A stretch of DNA of 64,000 nucleotides from Lentilactobacillus fungorum (GTDB taxonomy: Bacteria > Bacillota > Bacilli > Lactobacillales > Lactobacillaceae), in NCBI RefSeq assembly GCF_016860605.1, contig NZ_BNJR01000015.1, forward strand, positions 22,491-86,490. The letters are read 5' to 3'. Each line of letters starts with the position of its first letter. Within the stretch, counting starts at the first letter, position 1. The notes below the pieces were generated by a model that did not search any database, was not told the DNA's origin, and saw nothing but the letters and a program-made list of their open reading frames with translations. The position numbers were made by a program, and so were the translations under genes. This document shows, piece by piece, positions 1-7,203 of this stretch.

Positions 1-237
1 TTAAATAAATGGTTGCCAATGACTTATTTGATCAATGCATTGCGGAGCCTAATTTCGACTCATCAAGAGATAACCGGTGATCTGGTCGTCATTTTAGCCT
101 TAATTGTGGGCTTGAACGTTTTGATGATCTTGCGGTTTCAGATTGGCTTGCATCAAAGCGTGATTGGGATTGGAACTGATTTGCAGTCAGTGGCAAGCCC
201 AAAAGATAATCGTCCCTTGGCGTCGGAAAGACGTTAG
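1..237 (+). CDS. C-terminal end of a YhgE/Pip-like membrane protein (partial)
   Basis: The frame is open from the first base, so this is the 3' end of a gene beginning outside the window. The visible 78 residues begin LNKWLPMTYLINALR, which resembles the end of YhgE/Pip-type ABC-2-like membrane proteins (a short extracellular WLPMTY segment before the last helix). One hydrophobic helix follows (DLVVILALIVGLNVLMIL), then a basic cytoplasmic tail. Only the tail is seen, so the family assignment is tentative. Confidence 0.5.
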   Translation, partial: LNKWLPMTYLINALRSLISTHQEITGDLVVILALIVGLNVLMILRFQIGLHQSVIGIGTDLQSVASPKDNRPLASERR

Positions 238-256
238 GGTTTAATTATTATTAATG

Positions 257-342
257 AAAGAAGATCCAGTCATGACAACCTTCCACTGAGGCTAACACCG
301 CCGTGTTAACCTCGCTGAAGTTGCCAGTGACCGGATCTTCTT
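257..342. terminator. Long hairpin, probable bidirectional terminator
   Basis: AAGAAGATCC (258-267) is complementary to GGATCTTCTT (333-342). The interior continues with CAAC/GTTG and GAGG-TAACAC/GTGTTA-CCTC pairings. It lies between the + strand membrane protein and the convergent yjdF gene, so it can stop transcription from both sides. Confidence 0.6.
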
Positions 343-366
343 GATATCTATCTAAATAACCAATTT

Positions 367-798
367 TTAATGACCTTTATGTTTCTCAATTCGCTTAATT
401 TGCTTTGCTAAATAACGCTGTTGATTAACTACTGTTCGTTCTTGTGTATGGTGATGCTTTCGGGACCGCTTTGATTGTTCAAACTGAGCCTTTAGCGCAG
501 ATTGGGCTTTCGTGCCAATTCCTTGATGCAAGACCGCTTTGCGAGCTAATCGTTGGCGGCGCTTGGGGTTAATGTGTCGACTAACAGCCAGTTGGGATCC
601 CAAATCACTAGTTGCTGCGTAAAAGTGGATAGTTGGCCGCTTTTCATTAATGAGTTTTAAAATAAGCGGCGTTTTGGATTGAGTCGTGCCCAAAACAACT
701 TGAGCGACTTCATAATGGGCATTGAATTCCCGTTCAAAAATAGCCTTATAAAAGGGTGGGTCAAAGATAATTGATAATTGACTTATAATTTGGTTCAT
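367..798 (-). CDS. yjdF: YjdF family protein (DUF2992)
   Basis: A 143-residue protein starting MNQIISQLSIIFDPPFYKAIFERE. The IIFDPPF-x-GxFER-like opening, the central VVLGTT and the very basic Lys/Arg/Gln-rich C-terminus are typical of YjdF proteins. The molecular function of YjdF is not established; its genes are commonly controlled by an azaaromatic-sensing riboswitch. The frame runs 26 codons further upstream, but the Met at 798 is preceded by a strong Shine-Dalgarno (TAGGAGGA), and the longer reading would overlap the leader RNA. It is monocistronic and ends against the 257-342 hairpin. Confidence 0.85.
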   Translation of the reverse strand: MNQIISQLSIIFDPPFYKAIFEREFNAHYEVAQVVLGTTQSKTPLILKLINEKRPTIHFYAATSDLGSQLAVSRHINPKRRQRLARKAVLHQGIGTKAQSALKAQFEQSKRSRKHHHTQERTVVNQQRYLAKQIKRIEKHKGH

Positions 799-925
799 TT
801 GATAGATCCTCCTAAAGTTAATACGAAAAGCTGGACGACCTAGGAGGAAGGATACTGATCGTATGATGAAAGCCATACGATATTCGAACTACCAACCAAA
901 TCTGTGTTTTTGCTTTTCAAAGTTT
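799..925 (-). promoter_or_regulatory. Probable yjdF riboswitch (azaaromatic-sensing leader)
   Basis: The untranslated leader directly before yjdF is rich in pairing. It has a hairpin ATCGTATG-GCTTTCATC-ATACGAT. A TCCTCCTA segment is the exact complement of the TAGGAGGA ribosome binding site next to the start codon, so folding can hide the site. Position before a yjdF gene and this sequestration fit the known yjdF motif, but I could not align it to the consensus. The 5' limit is approximate. Confidence 0.65.
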
Positions 926-1067
926 AATGTAGCAGATAATTGCAATATCAAGCAACCAACTATTTTAAGCGCCACATTCAGATACTAAAAATCTCACATT
1001 ATATAATTTAAAGCAGTGAACTATCAAATATAAAATTTTTAAATTTGAATTTTAAAAATCACTTTCG

Positions 1068-1096
1068 TTGACTCGGGTAGATACATTGTATATATT
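1068..1096 (+). promoter_or_regulatory. mazEF promoter with palindromic operator
   Basis: TTGACT (1068-1073), a 17-bp spacer and TATATT (1091-1096) form a near-consensus sigma-A promoter. The palindrome ATACA-T-TGTAT (1081-1091) lies in the spacer and touches the -10. This is where a MazE/MazEF autorepressor would bind. The operator role is inferred. Confidence 0.7.
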
Positions 1097-1129
1097 TTAC
1101 TCATAAAGAATAAAGGAAGTGTTCTACTT

Positions 1130-1402
1130 ATGGCTCAAGCTTTGAATGAAGATGGCAAAACGAAATTATCCAAGTGGGGCAATTCACATGCCACCAGAAT
1201 ACCTCAAAACCTCATTGAACAATTGGGCTGGAAAGATAACGAGAATTTGTCCATTAATATCGAAAATAATTCATTGGTTCTAAAACCGGTATCTAACCGA
1301 CCTGCTAATATCCATGAATTATTTGCTAGCTGGAAAGATGATGGCAAACGTGACATCGAAATGGACTGGGGAGAAAATAAAGGTAATGAGTTGAAATGGT
1401 GA
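1130..1402 (+). CDS. mazE: MazE-like antitoxin (AbrB/SpoVT fold)
   Basis: 90 residues. Residues 10-55 (KLSKWGNSHATRIPQNLIEQLGW followed by ENLSINIENNSLVLKP) match the swapped-hairpin AbrB domain of MazE: KWGNS and the RIP motif, then a beta hairpin. The acidic C-terminal tail (ELFASWKDD...EMDWGE) would be the toxin-neutralising segment. It overlaps the toxin gene by 7 bp, the usual antitoxin-first coupling. Start ATG 1130 follows GGAAGTG. Confidence 0.9.
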   Translation: MAQALNEDGKTKLSKWGNSHATRIPQNLIEQLGWKDNENLSINIENNSLVLKPVSNRPANIHELFASWKDDGKRDIEMDWGENKGNELKW

Positions 1403-1734
1403 GACAGGGCGACATTTTTATGGTTAACTTTAATCCCAGCAAAGGACATGAACAAATGTCACAACGTCCCGCAATTGCATTAAGTAATGATTTAGTTGCT
1501 GAAACCAGCAATATGACAATTGTTGCGCCAATTAGTAGTACGTCAAGGCATTATCCAGCGTATCATCGGCTACAATCTACAACGAAGATCCATGGGCAAG
1601 TTCTCTTAGACCAAACAATTGCATTAGATTTACCTGCCCGTGGCGTTAACGATGATAGCATTGTTGAACACCTTTCTAGACAAGAACTTAGAGATATTAT
1701 TTATCAGTACACGTTATTATTTGATATTGATTAA
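1396..1734 (+). CDS. mazF: MazF/PemK-type endoribonuclease toxin
   Basis: 112 residues, full length for MazF. The opening VRQGDIFMVNFNPSKGHEQMSQRPAIALSN is the family signature (RGDI-x-VNF-xP, GxEQ-x-xRP). The core includes MTIVAPISST and the HGQVLLDQTIALD segment. MazF cleaves mRNA at short sequence motifs and is inhibited by MazE. The start ATG lies inside the end of mazE, so translation is probably coupled. No truncation is visible; the pair looks functional. Confidence 0.92.
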   Translation: MVRQGDIFMVNFNPSKGHEQMSQRPAIALSNDLVAETSNMTIVAPISSTSRHYPAYHRLQSTTKIHGQVLLDQTIALDLPARGVNDDSIVEHLSRQELRDIIYQYTLLFDID

Positions 1735-1935
1735 TAAAATCACGATTTTATGCAAAACAAAAATGAATTAGTATACTAACACCGTACAAACGGTTCCCAA
1801 CGCTCAAAGTGTCAAAGATTTGGGGATAACTTTCATATTTCATTTGGTGAGTTTGAAAGGCTGGTTTGCTATCGTAACAACACAAAGAGATTAATCGGTG
1901 CGGACACCAGTTTCACATATCGCAAAAACGCTTCA

Positions 1936-1983
1936 AAAAGGTGATTGATACCTTCAAAATAATGGGGGCATCAATCACCTTTT
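1936..1983. terminator. Bidirectional terminator between mazF and a convergent gene
   Basis: AAAAGGTGATTGAT (1936-1949) pairs with ATCAATCACCTTTT (1970-1983), a 14-bp perfect stem flanked by A and T runs. This is suited to ending transcription in both directions. Nothing else recognisable lies in 1735-1999. Confidence 0.8.
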
Positions 1984-1999
1984 AGAACTGAGTTTCAAC

Positions 2000-2224
2000 T
2001 TAATTATTTTGATGATCCGCCAGCAATAATTTCAGCACCTCATAAACGAGTGAGTTTGCGTATTCCATTGAGGCTTTATCACCATTGCGAACTAGCTGGG
2101 CAAGCTGATCGGTTGAATCACTGCCAGTTGCATCGTAACGACCGCTTTTGACCCGTTCGTTGTGACGTAAGGTTGCTTCCTTGATTGCTGATCGGATAAG
2201 TGCCTGTAACTTTTCATCGTCCAT
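2000..2224 (-). CDS. Small hypothetical protein
   Basis: 74 residues beginning MDDEKLQALIRSAIKEATLRHNERVKSGRYD, predicted mostly helical and charged. I do not recognise a family. The start at 2224 is preceded by AAAGGTGG and, further up, by an extended -10 element TGGTATACT, so expression from its own promoter is likely. The frame stays open upstream to 2365, but those codons lie beyond the promoter. It is convergent with mazF. Confidence 0.6.
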   Translation of the reverse strand: MDDEKLQALIRSAIKEATLRHNERVKSGRYDATGSDSTDQLAQLVRNGDKASMEYANSLVYEVLKLLLADHQNN

Positions 2225-2471
2225 ATAAATGGCCACCTTTCCACTGACAGTATACCAGATTGGTTGGGCCTGAAGGGTAAATGATTGCCTGAATCCGCCG
2301 ACGGCATTAGAATGTCTTTGTTTAAATAATTTAGACGGTGGTGTTGGGCAAAAGCTTAAACCCAAGTTGCTTGAGCAAAAACTCTAAAACTGAAGCTTCT
2401 GACTCAAACAGACTAAAGTGCTAAGCTTTAAACTGCTCTGCACCGTTTACTATTAAAAGGGGGATGTTTTC

Positions 2472-2870
2472 ATGGTAAAGTTGAATCAAGCAATGAAAGA
2501 CATGATTGCAGGAGAATTATCCTATATCTCAACGGTTGATGCAAATGGCAACCCAGACGTTGGGCCAAAGATCTCAATGCGGGTATTGGACGATGAACAC
2601 CTTATCTACAATGAAATGACAGGTGGCCAAACTCAAGCTAATATTAATGATAATGGCAAGGCAATTGTTGCCGTAGCGAATGCCAAAGCTTTAAAGGGCT
2701 TCCGATTTGGTGGGACAGCCAAGCTATACACAGACGGTCCTTACTATGAGCAAGCAGCCAAATGGGCTGAGGGTAAATTTCCAGTGCCAAAAGGGGCTGG
2801 TGTCATCACGATTGAAAAAATTTGGACTTTAGATCCGGGACCAAAAGCCGGCAAACTATTTGAAGAATAG
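2472..2870 (+). CDS. Pyridoxamine 5'-phosphate oxidase (PPOX) family flavoprotein
   Basis: 132 residues. MVKLNQAMKDMIAGELSYISTVDANGNPDVGPKISM is the split-barrel opening of small FMN-binding PPOX-like proteins: a short helix, then a first strand ending YISTVDANGNPDVGPK. IVAVANAKALKGFRFGGTAKLY and the GAGVITIEKIWTLDPGPKAG end also fit. Substrate is unknown; these proteins bind FMN or a deazaflavin and act as small oxidoreductases. ATG 2472 follows AAAGGGGG. Single gene with its own terminator. Confidence 0.85.
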   Translation: MVKLNQAMKDMIAGELSYISTVDANGNPDVGPKISMRVLDDEHLIYNEMTGGQTQANINDNGKAIVAVANAKALKGFRFGGTAKLYTDGPYYEQAAKWAEGKFPVPKGAGVITIEKIWTLDPGPKAGKLFEE

Positions 2871-2920
2871 TGGCCAACTGAAAATAAAAATTGTGACGTT
2901 GACTTCATACATCATGAATG

Positions 2921-2947
2921 CGGCCTGATGACTCAGACCGTTTTTTT
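2921..2947 (+). terminator. Rho-independent terminator
   Basis: CGGCCTGA (2921-2928) pairs with TCAGACCG (2933-2940) with one mismatch and a TGAC loop, followed by seven T. Confidence 0.8.
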
Positions 2948-3081
2948 GTGCCCAATTTCTTACGTTTCTAATAAGCATGATGAGTCCAGTAAAGATTTAA
3001 GCTTCGTTTAATCACCCGCCAATACAATGATAATAACAAAGTTGTTAAGGACTGGTTAATGGTAGGAAAGGCAGGTGATTA

Positions 3082-3615
3082 ATGTTGGTTCGATGGCTCC
3101 CGTTTTTTCTGAATGTTACGGCACTCTTGATCGGCATCAAAATGAAGTCACGACAATTGTCAAAGTTGTCGGCTTGGCAACTTTTCACAATTTGTTCAGC
3201 CGTGGTTTACGTCATGGCGATTGGGTATCTAACTTTAGCGCCAACGTCGTATGCTTTCGTTAAAAATCAGCAAGTTACCGTAATGATGGTTGGCTCGGCA
3301 CCTGTCAATCTCATTCCGTTTTGGAGTACGACCGCCGACTTTTATCAAAATATGATTATGATGGTGCCGTTGGGCGGATATTTGGCCCTACTAGTTCCAA
3401 CGTTCAAGCTTAAAGATGTGGTGCTTACTGGTATCCTGGTGAGTATCGGAATTGAAACCCTTCAATTTGTGTTGGATCTTACAATTAATTTGTCACGATG
3501 GGTAGATGTAAATGATGTGTTGACAAATGCTCCCGGGGTTGTAATTGGCTGGCTGCTAATCGTGCTTATCAAGCACACACCATTACGGAAAGTGATTAAA
3601 AAATGGATGCTTTAG
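3082..3615 (+). CDS. VanZ-like family membrane protein
   Basis: 177 residues with about four membrane segments. VanZ-family marks are LAPTS after the first helices, NLIPFWS in the middle, NMIMMVPLGGYLA, and IETLQFVL...RWVDVNDVLTNAPGVVIGWLL (E-x-x-Q and D-x-x-D-x-x-x-N-x-x-G). VanZ homologues confer low teicoplanin resistance in some enterococci; for this lone homologue the role is unknown. ATG 3082 was chosen because the frame-shifted start at 3075 belongs to a different frame. It stands alone. Confidence 0.8.
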   Translation: MLVRWLPFFLNVTALLIGIKMKSRQLSKLSAWQLFTICSAVVYVMAIGYLTLAPTSYAFVKNQQVTVMMVGSAPVNLIPFWSTTADFYQNMIMMVPLGGYLALLVPTFKLKDVVLTGILVSIGIETLQFVLDLTINLSRWVDVNDVLTNAPGVVIGWLLIVLIKHTPLRKVIKKWML

Positions 3616-3695
3616 CGGGTTTAAAGGCCGCAGCATGCAACGAAAAAGACTTTTGTTGTAAGCTTGGATTGCTATTCTACTGACAAATGAGTCAG

Positions 3696-4058
3696 TTATC
3701 TAGCAATTGCGACTTGGAGGCGCGTGATTTGATTGGCCGAATTAAATTCATAAGTGTCATAACCATGAAGGGCAAATAACTCACCGGATTTTTTACGTCC
3801 TGAGACGGCCCATTCAGCCTTATATTCATTGTTATCAACAAACACATGACAGAGGTGCTTCAGTTGGACATTGCGTTCAAAAAAGGCTGAGAAAAAAACT
3901 GTAATAGCATGGATTCCAGTACAAGATTCACCGGTTGCACTCGTGATCGTCGCATTGTTAGCGAAAAGGCCAATAATTGCACTCAAAGCGTCTTGACTTT
4001 TTGAGGCTTCATCTGATAATTGAAAGTAGCGATTAATAAGTTGTTCTTTTTCTGACAT
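3696..4058 (-). CDS. SnoaL-like (NTF2-fold) protein
   Basis: 120 residues. The pattern of an N-terminal helix pair (EKEQLINRYFQLSDEASKSQDALSAIIGLFANNATITS), a short GIHAITVFFSAFFERN helix, then four strands ending in ITRLQVAIAR is that of an NTF2/SnoaL cone. The ligand or reaction cannot be read from the sequence. It is divergent from an ArsR-family gene, and the two starts are separated by a perfect palindrome, so that regulator probably controls it. Confidence 0.7.
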   Translation of the reverse strand: MSEKEQLINRYFQLSDEASKSQDALSAIIGLFANNATITSATGESCTGIHAITVFFSAFFERNVQLKHLCHVFVDNNEYKAEWAVSGRKKSGELFALHGYDTYEFNSANQITRLQVAIAR

Positions 4059-4071
4059 TGATAATTCCTTC

Positions 4072-4105
4072 TTTCAACTGTTTAGTATATACTAAACAGT
4101 TGAAA
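4072..4105. promoter_or_regulatory. 34-bp perfect palindrome, operator of the divergent pair
   Basis: Arm TTTCAACTGTTTAGTAT (4072-4088) is followed immediately by its exact reverse complement (4089-4105), with no spacer. It contains TAGTATATACTA at its centre, and lies 13 bp from the - strand start and 20 bp from the + strand start. A dimeric winged-helix ArsR protein encoded next door is the obvious ligand (inferred). Confidence 0.8.
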
Positions 4106-4125
4106 ATTAAAGGGGGTATTAAAAA

Positions 4126-4449
4126 ATGACTAGCCAGCAGTTTGAAAGTCCAAGTTTAACGGATATTTCACTGACTCAACTACTGAAATCATTGAGTGAT
4201 CCAACGAGACTAAAAATTGTACAAACGCTCCTAAGGGTAGGGACGGAGATATCCTGTGCGCAATTTGAAACCTTGGGTAAGAAAAGCAACTTGTCTCAGC
4301 ATTATCGAAATTTGAGGCAAGCTGGATTAATTTCCATTCGGCGAGAAGGAAGGCATAGTTACTTAACATTACGAAAGACCGATCTAGATCGGCGTTTTCC
4401 GGGACTAATTGAAGTAATTGTTAAAAATAGTGACGGTCGGGATGACTGA
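4126..4449 (+). CDS. ArsR-family transcriptional regulator
   Basis: 107 residues. LTQLLKSLSDPTRLKIVQTLLR is the classic ArsR opening helix. EISCAQFETLGKKSNLSQHYRNLRQAGLISIRREGRHSYLTLRKTDLDRRFPGL gives the recognition helix (SNLSQHYRNLRQAG) and the beta wing (RREGRHSYLTL). There is no CxC metal site, so it probably responds to something other than arsenic or cadmium. Start ATG 4126 follows AGGGGG. It is predicted to repress itself and the SnoaL-like gene. Confidence 0.88.
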   Translation: MTSQQFESPSLTDISLTQLLKSLSDPTRLKIVQTLLRVGTEISCAQFETLGKKSNLSQHYRNLRQAGLISIRREGRHSYLTLRKTDLDRRFPGLIEVIVKNSDGRDD

Positions 4450-4525
4450 GTTCCGTTGTTTGGACAAAATTCAAGGTGAGTTGCTTCTCTATTTTGACTA
4501 TGTATGATAAGATAATTAATGTATC

Positions 4526-4889
4526 GGGGTCGTTATGGATTCGACGGGTATAGGTCGAGCCTGGATTGCGTTTCGTGCAGCGCCACGTAAAAACGCCCAG
4601 TTTATTATAACTGCAAAAAATAATAACAATTCTTACGCTTTAGCTGCCTAATAAGCGCTTAACGTAGATCCTCCTAACTTCGCCCATGAGTTAGATCTGG
4701 GTCCTAAATTTAGTGGGCTTACGCAAACTGCTCCCACCTGAAGCCGTTTGAAGAGATTAACCAGGTTAGCCATCTGTGGGTGCCTTGATTTATGGCGTTT
4801 CAGTTGGTGAACTTCAAATAATAGATCTATGAGCGTAGATATCTAGGTGGCGATATGCTCGGACGCGGGTTCAACTCCCGCCGACTCCA
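4526..4889 (+). ncRNA. ssrA: Transfer-messenger RNA (tmRNA)
   Basis: The 5' end GGGGTCGTTATGGATTCGAC and the 3' end GGTTCAACTCCCGCCGACTCCA form the tRNA-Ala-like half. The tag frame 4613-4651 (GCA AAA AAT ... GCC TAA) encodes AKNNNNSYALAA, a tag of the lactobacilli type. It rescues stalled ribosomes and marks the products for proteolysis. The 3' end doubles as the integration site of the island: its last bases belong to the 18-bp repeat 4877-4894. CCA is not encoded. Confidence 0.97.
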
Positions 4890-4894
4890 TTGAT
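4877..4894. repeat. attL of the island (18-bp direct repeat)
   Basis: CCCGCCGACTCCATTGAT is repeated exactly at 16377-16394. This copy completes the ssrA T-arm and acceptor stem, so tmRNA stays intact after integration. Confidence 0.9.
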
Positions 4895-4898
4895 GGTT

Positions 4899-4947
4899 AA
4901 AAACCAGTCGTAATTAACGCTTGAAACGTTGATATGACTGGTTTTTT
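4899..4947 (+). terminator. Island-borne terminator for ssrA
   Basis: AAACCAGTC (4901-4909) pairs with GACTGGTTT (4936-4944) with an inner AACG/CGTT, then a T run. It lies just inside attL. A different terminator lies just outside attR (16400-16447), which would have served ssrA before integration. Confidence 0.85.
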
Positions 4948-4980
4948 ATTTTTCTAGTAAATTGTCAAATATCACCAAAT

Positions 4981-5011
4981 GGCATTCAATGGCATTCAAT
5001 TTGGCATTCAT
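4981..5011 (+). repeat. Integrase arm-type direct repeats, left end
   Basis: GGCATTCAAT at 4981 and 4991 and GGCATTCAT at 5003 match GGCATTCA at 16283 and 16295 by the right end, all in the same orientation. Such repeats close to the ends are typical arm sites bound by the N-terminal domain of Tn916/phage-type integrases. The role is inferred. Confidence 0.75.
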
Positions 5012-5042
5012 TTTTGAATCAATTAACCGTGGTAGGGATGGG

Positions 5043-5070
5043 CTGCTATCCGTTTTGGATAGCAGTTTTT
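5043..5070 (+). terminator. Terminator-like hairpin
   Basis: CTGCTATCC (5043-5051) pairs with GGATAGCAG (5057-5065), loop GTTTT, followed by five T. No gene was found upstream on the + strand within the island, so it may back up ssrA termination or end an unrecognised transcript. Confidence 0.7.
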
Positions 5071-6086
5071 ATTTGCCTTGATAAATGAATGTCAGTCAAA
5101 AAAGGTGTTGGGGTTAAATACAGGTCTGAGATGCATCCCTTTTGAGAAGTGATAGTGAGCAACCTGACAAAACCTTACTTAAAATGATTATGTTCACCTC
5201 TTGAACAACCTCATAAAACCTCATATTATTTCCACTTACCCAACCAGTTAACCTACTTTATCTAAACCAGTTGGCCTACTTTTATCTGTTTGAGTTGGGT
5301 TACTGGTTGGGTAACAATTTGTGTACCTTGGTAATTGATGCCTGCGCACCCTCGAAATTCGGATAGCATCCGTTAACATCTCCCCCAAATTGGGGATGTC
5401 TTTTTATCGTGCATCTTATTGGAAAAGGTACCAGCATTTACCTCCCCAAAACCTCACCACTTTTGCGCCATGATTTGCCATGATTGCTAAAAAGAGTGCG
5501 TACAAAATAAACTAGTAAAAACTAGCATCTTTGTCAGGGCTTGCAAGGGTCAATAATGCCGAAAATGCTTGCCGTTTCAGCAAATAAATAGGGTGCATAC
5601 AAAGCCAAAAAGGGCGCACACAAAAACGCAAGAATGCTAACACTTGCTAACGCTTTTGCGAGTGTTCCACATGACAAAACATGACATTAAAACCGGATAA
5701 GCCTCATCATTTCTCAGCATATAATCTTAACAATTCTTAACGGGCAACAACCTAAGAAAATCTAAGATTAAGCACGCCTGAACGAGAATTATCAGGCGGT
5801 GAAGACGTTACAACAATAACAAACGATCTTCCTAAAACGGACGCAACATTGATGCAACGTATCCCAAAAAGTGTTGCACCCGTTTTTATTGTTGTATGCA
5901 CACCAAAACCAATATTCACAAATATTTATACTAGGGTTTACTAGGGCTAAAGACCAATGATTACAATAACAGAGCTTAACAAAACTTAACATTTTTTCGC
6001 CTCATATCTTCAAAAGTCTTCAAAAGGTTGCGGAAGAATTATTGAGTTTTCTTAATAGTTATCAGTGTGCGCAAAATTGCGCAGAC
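5071..6086. other. Non-coding tract of phased 10-bp word doublets
   Basis: No convincing gene in 4895-6309. The tract contains many pairs of the same 6-10 bp word repeated exactly 10 bp apart, with a different word each time: CCTCATA (5209/5219), GCCATGATT (5467/5477), AAACTAG (5509/5519), TGCTAAC (5635/5645), ACATGACA (5669/5679), TCTTAAC (5725/5735), CTAAGA (5752/5762), AATATT (5911/5921), TACTAGGG (5929/5939), CTTAACA (5975/5985), TCTTCAAAAG (6007/6017), TGCGCA (6068/6078). A further terminator-like hairpin lies at 5376-5405, and an inverted repeat CGCCTGA/TCAGGCG near 5775-5798. Function is unknown. Confidence 0.75.
5376..5405 (+). terminator. Terminator-like hairpin in the island's left non-coding tract
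   Basis: ACATC-CCCC (from 5376) pairs with GGGGATGT (5392-5399) with one bulged base, followed by CTTTTT. No + strand gene precedes it, so an unrecognised short transcript is possible. Confidence 0.6.
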
Positions 6087-6231
6087 CCCTTTTTAGGGTG
6101 TTAGATTTGTCAGATTGGTCTTCAATTACTCAGCTGAAAATTTAACTCAGTCCCTTTTTAGGGTGTTGGATTTGTCGGATTTGCCCTTGAAAGTTTTGCC
6201 ATTTTCTTTAGGGCGTCCGATTTGTCCGATT
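6087..6231 (+). repeat. Three spaced copies of a ~30-bp repeat
   Basis: CCCTTTTTAGGGTGTTAGAT... (6087-6116), CCCTTTTTAGGGTGTTGGAT... (6152-6181) and a diverged TTCTTTAGGGCGTCCGAT... (6204-6231). Each begins with a CCCT/AGGG mini-hairpin and ends with two GATT words 9 bp apart (GATTTGTC-GATT). Spacing is irregular (65 and 52 bp start to start), so it is not a CRISPR. They sit downstream of the last gene of the leftward block. Confidence 0.8.
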
Positions 6232-6309
6232 ATGGTACTTGACCGGGCTACAAATACTGTGGTTGGCGTGATTACCAAAAATGTTAATGACGGTTTGGAC
6301 GTTAACAAA

Positions 6310-6690
6310 CTATTCAAACATTTCAGGAAAAAGCTTTTTGAGTTCAGCCAGCTTATTGAACTGGTTTGCTGGTTGATCCCGTTTCTTGCGCAGGCGTTCG
6401 ATAATTGCTAGCCGGTATTGCCGGTAATGGGTCACGGTCATATGGTGCCGGTTAGCTAGTTCAGTATCTGGAAGCATATCTTGCGGGTGATCGACATAAT
6501 ACTTTTCCGCCAGTAGTTCCCGTTGCGGGTCGGTTAAGTATGATAACCGGTAATATAATGCTCTAACTTGCTTTATTTCAACCTCGTTCAAGTCATTCAA
6601 ATGGGTATCGTAGTGTTTCCACTTGCGTAAGAAGAACATTACTTGTCGTGAAGTCCAATTCATTTCATAGATCGGCTTAAATTCTTTCAT
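6310..6690 (-). CDS. Phage-type sigma-region-4-like (ArpU/RinA-like) regulator
   Basis: 126 residues. Residues 40-110 (EIKQVRALYYRLSYLTDPQRELLAEKYY...LPDTELANRHHMTVTHYRQYRLAIIERLRKK) read like sigma-70 region 4: a DPQRELLAEKYY helix followed by a helix-turn-helix. Phage late-gene activators of the ArpU/RinA type look like this. It is the last gene of the leftward block and overlaps the preceding gene by 4 bp (ATGA). In a satellite such a protein could mimic or block the helper phage's late activator; that is inference. Confidence 0.6.
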   Translation of the reverse strand: MKEFKPIYEMNWTSRQVMFFLRKWKHYDTHLNDLNEVEIKQVRALYYRLSYLTDPQRELLAEKYYVDHPQDMLPDTELANRHHMTVTHYRQYRLAIIERLRKKRDQPANQFNKLAELKKLFPEMFE

Positions 6691-7172
6691 CCCAACATCC
6701 CCAAGACTTGCCTCATATTCCGATTAATATCCGCAGTGATATCAACCGCTTGCGTAACAGGTAGATTAAACCGGTACCCAGTGGCTTCTTCGATCTGATT
6801 ACATTCATTCAAAGCTTGCTGGTCAATTTCGGGGTTGTTAGGGATATCTTTGCCAGCATAATAAGCATCTCGTAAATAATCATAATCTGCTGCCGGTAAT
6901 GAATGCAGAAACTTCTGAAAGTAATCACGTTTAAACGTTAAGATGTCAGCATTCAAGTTAGTTTGGGCTTCTAAGTCGATGAGGGCATCAACTTGTTTGT
7001 CATAACGGGCAACGTGTGTGGGGTTGCCGTTAGCGTCAAAAGCATCTGGACAGCTCATAAACGACTGCTGCCAAAATAGCCATTCAGCATACTCAAAGCG
7101 TTTCTGCTGCCGCTGTATCTTGTCACTGAGATGCATGTAACCTTTAATCAATAACTTGTCTAACTCATCCAT
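6687..7172 (-). CDS. Hypothetical island protein
   Basis: 161 residues, acidic and helical, beginning MDELDKLLIKGYMHLSDKIQRQQKRFEYAEWLFWQQ. No family recognised. The KLLIKGYMHLSDKIQR-like helix and size are common in phage-associated proteins that pair with ArpU-like regulators. It is translationally coupled to the next gene (4-bp overlap) and follows the 7204-7536 gene by 31 bp. Confidence 0.65.
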   Translation of the reverse strand: MDELDKLLIKGYMHLSDKIQRQQKRFEYAEWLFWQQSFMSCPDAFDANGNPTHVARYDKQVDALIDLEAQTNLNADILTFKRDYFQKFLHSLPAADYDYLRDAYYAGKDIPNNPEIDQQALNECNQIEEATGYRFNLPVTQAVDITADINRNMRQVLGMLG

Positions 7173-7203
7173 TGCAACACCCTCACAATCCCCAATATGC
7201 GGT

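Noticed and set aside
6087..6231. Three 30-bp repeats as a mini CRISPR array
   Set aside because: Spacing is uneven (65 and 52 bp), the third copy is diverged and no cas gene is present.
6115..6411. 98-codon frame on the + strand over the 30-bp repeats
   Set aside because: It runs through the repeats and the antisense of a supported gene, has no ribosome site and no protein-like pattern.
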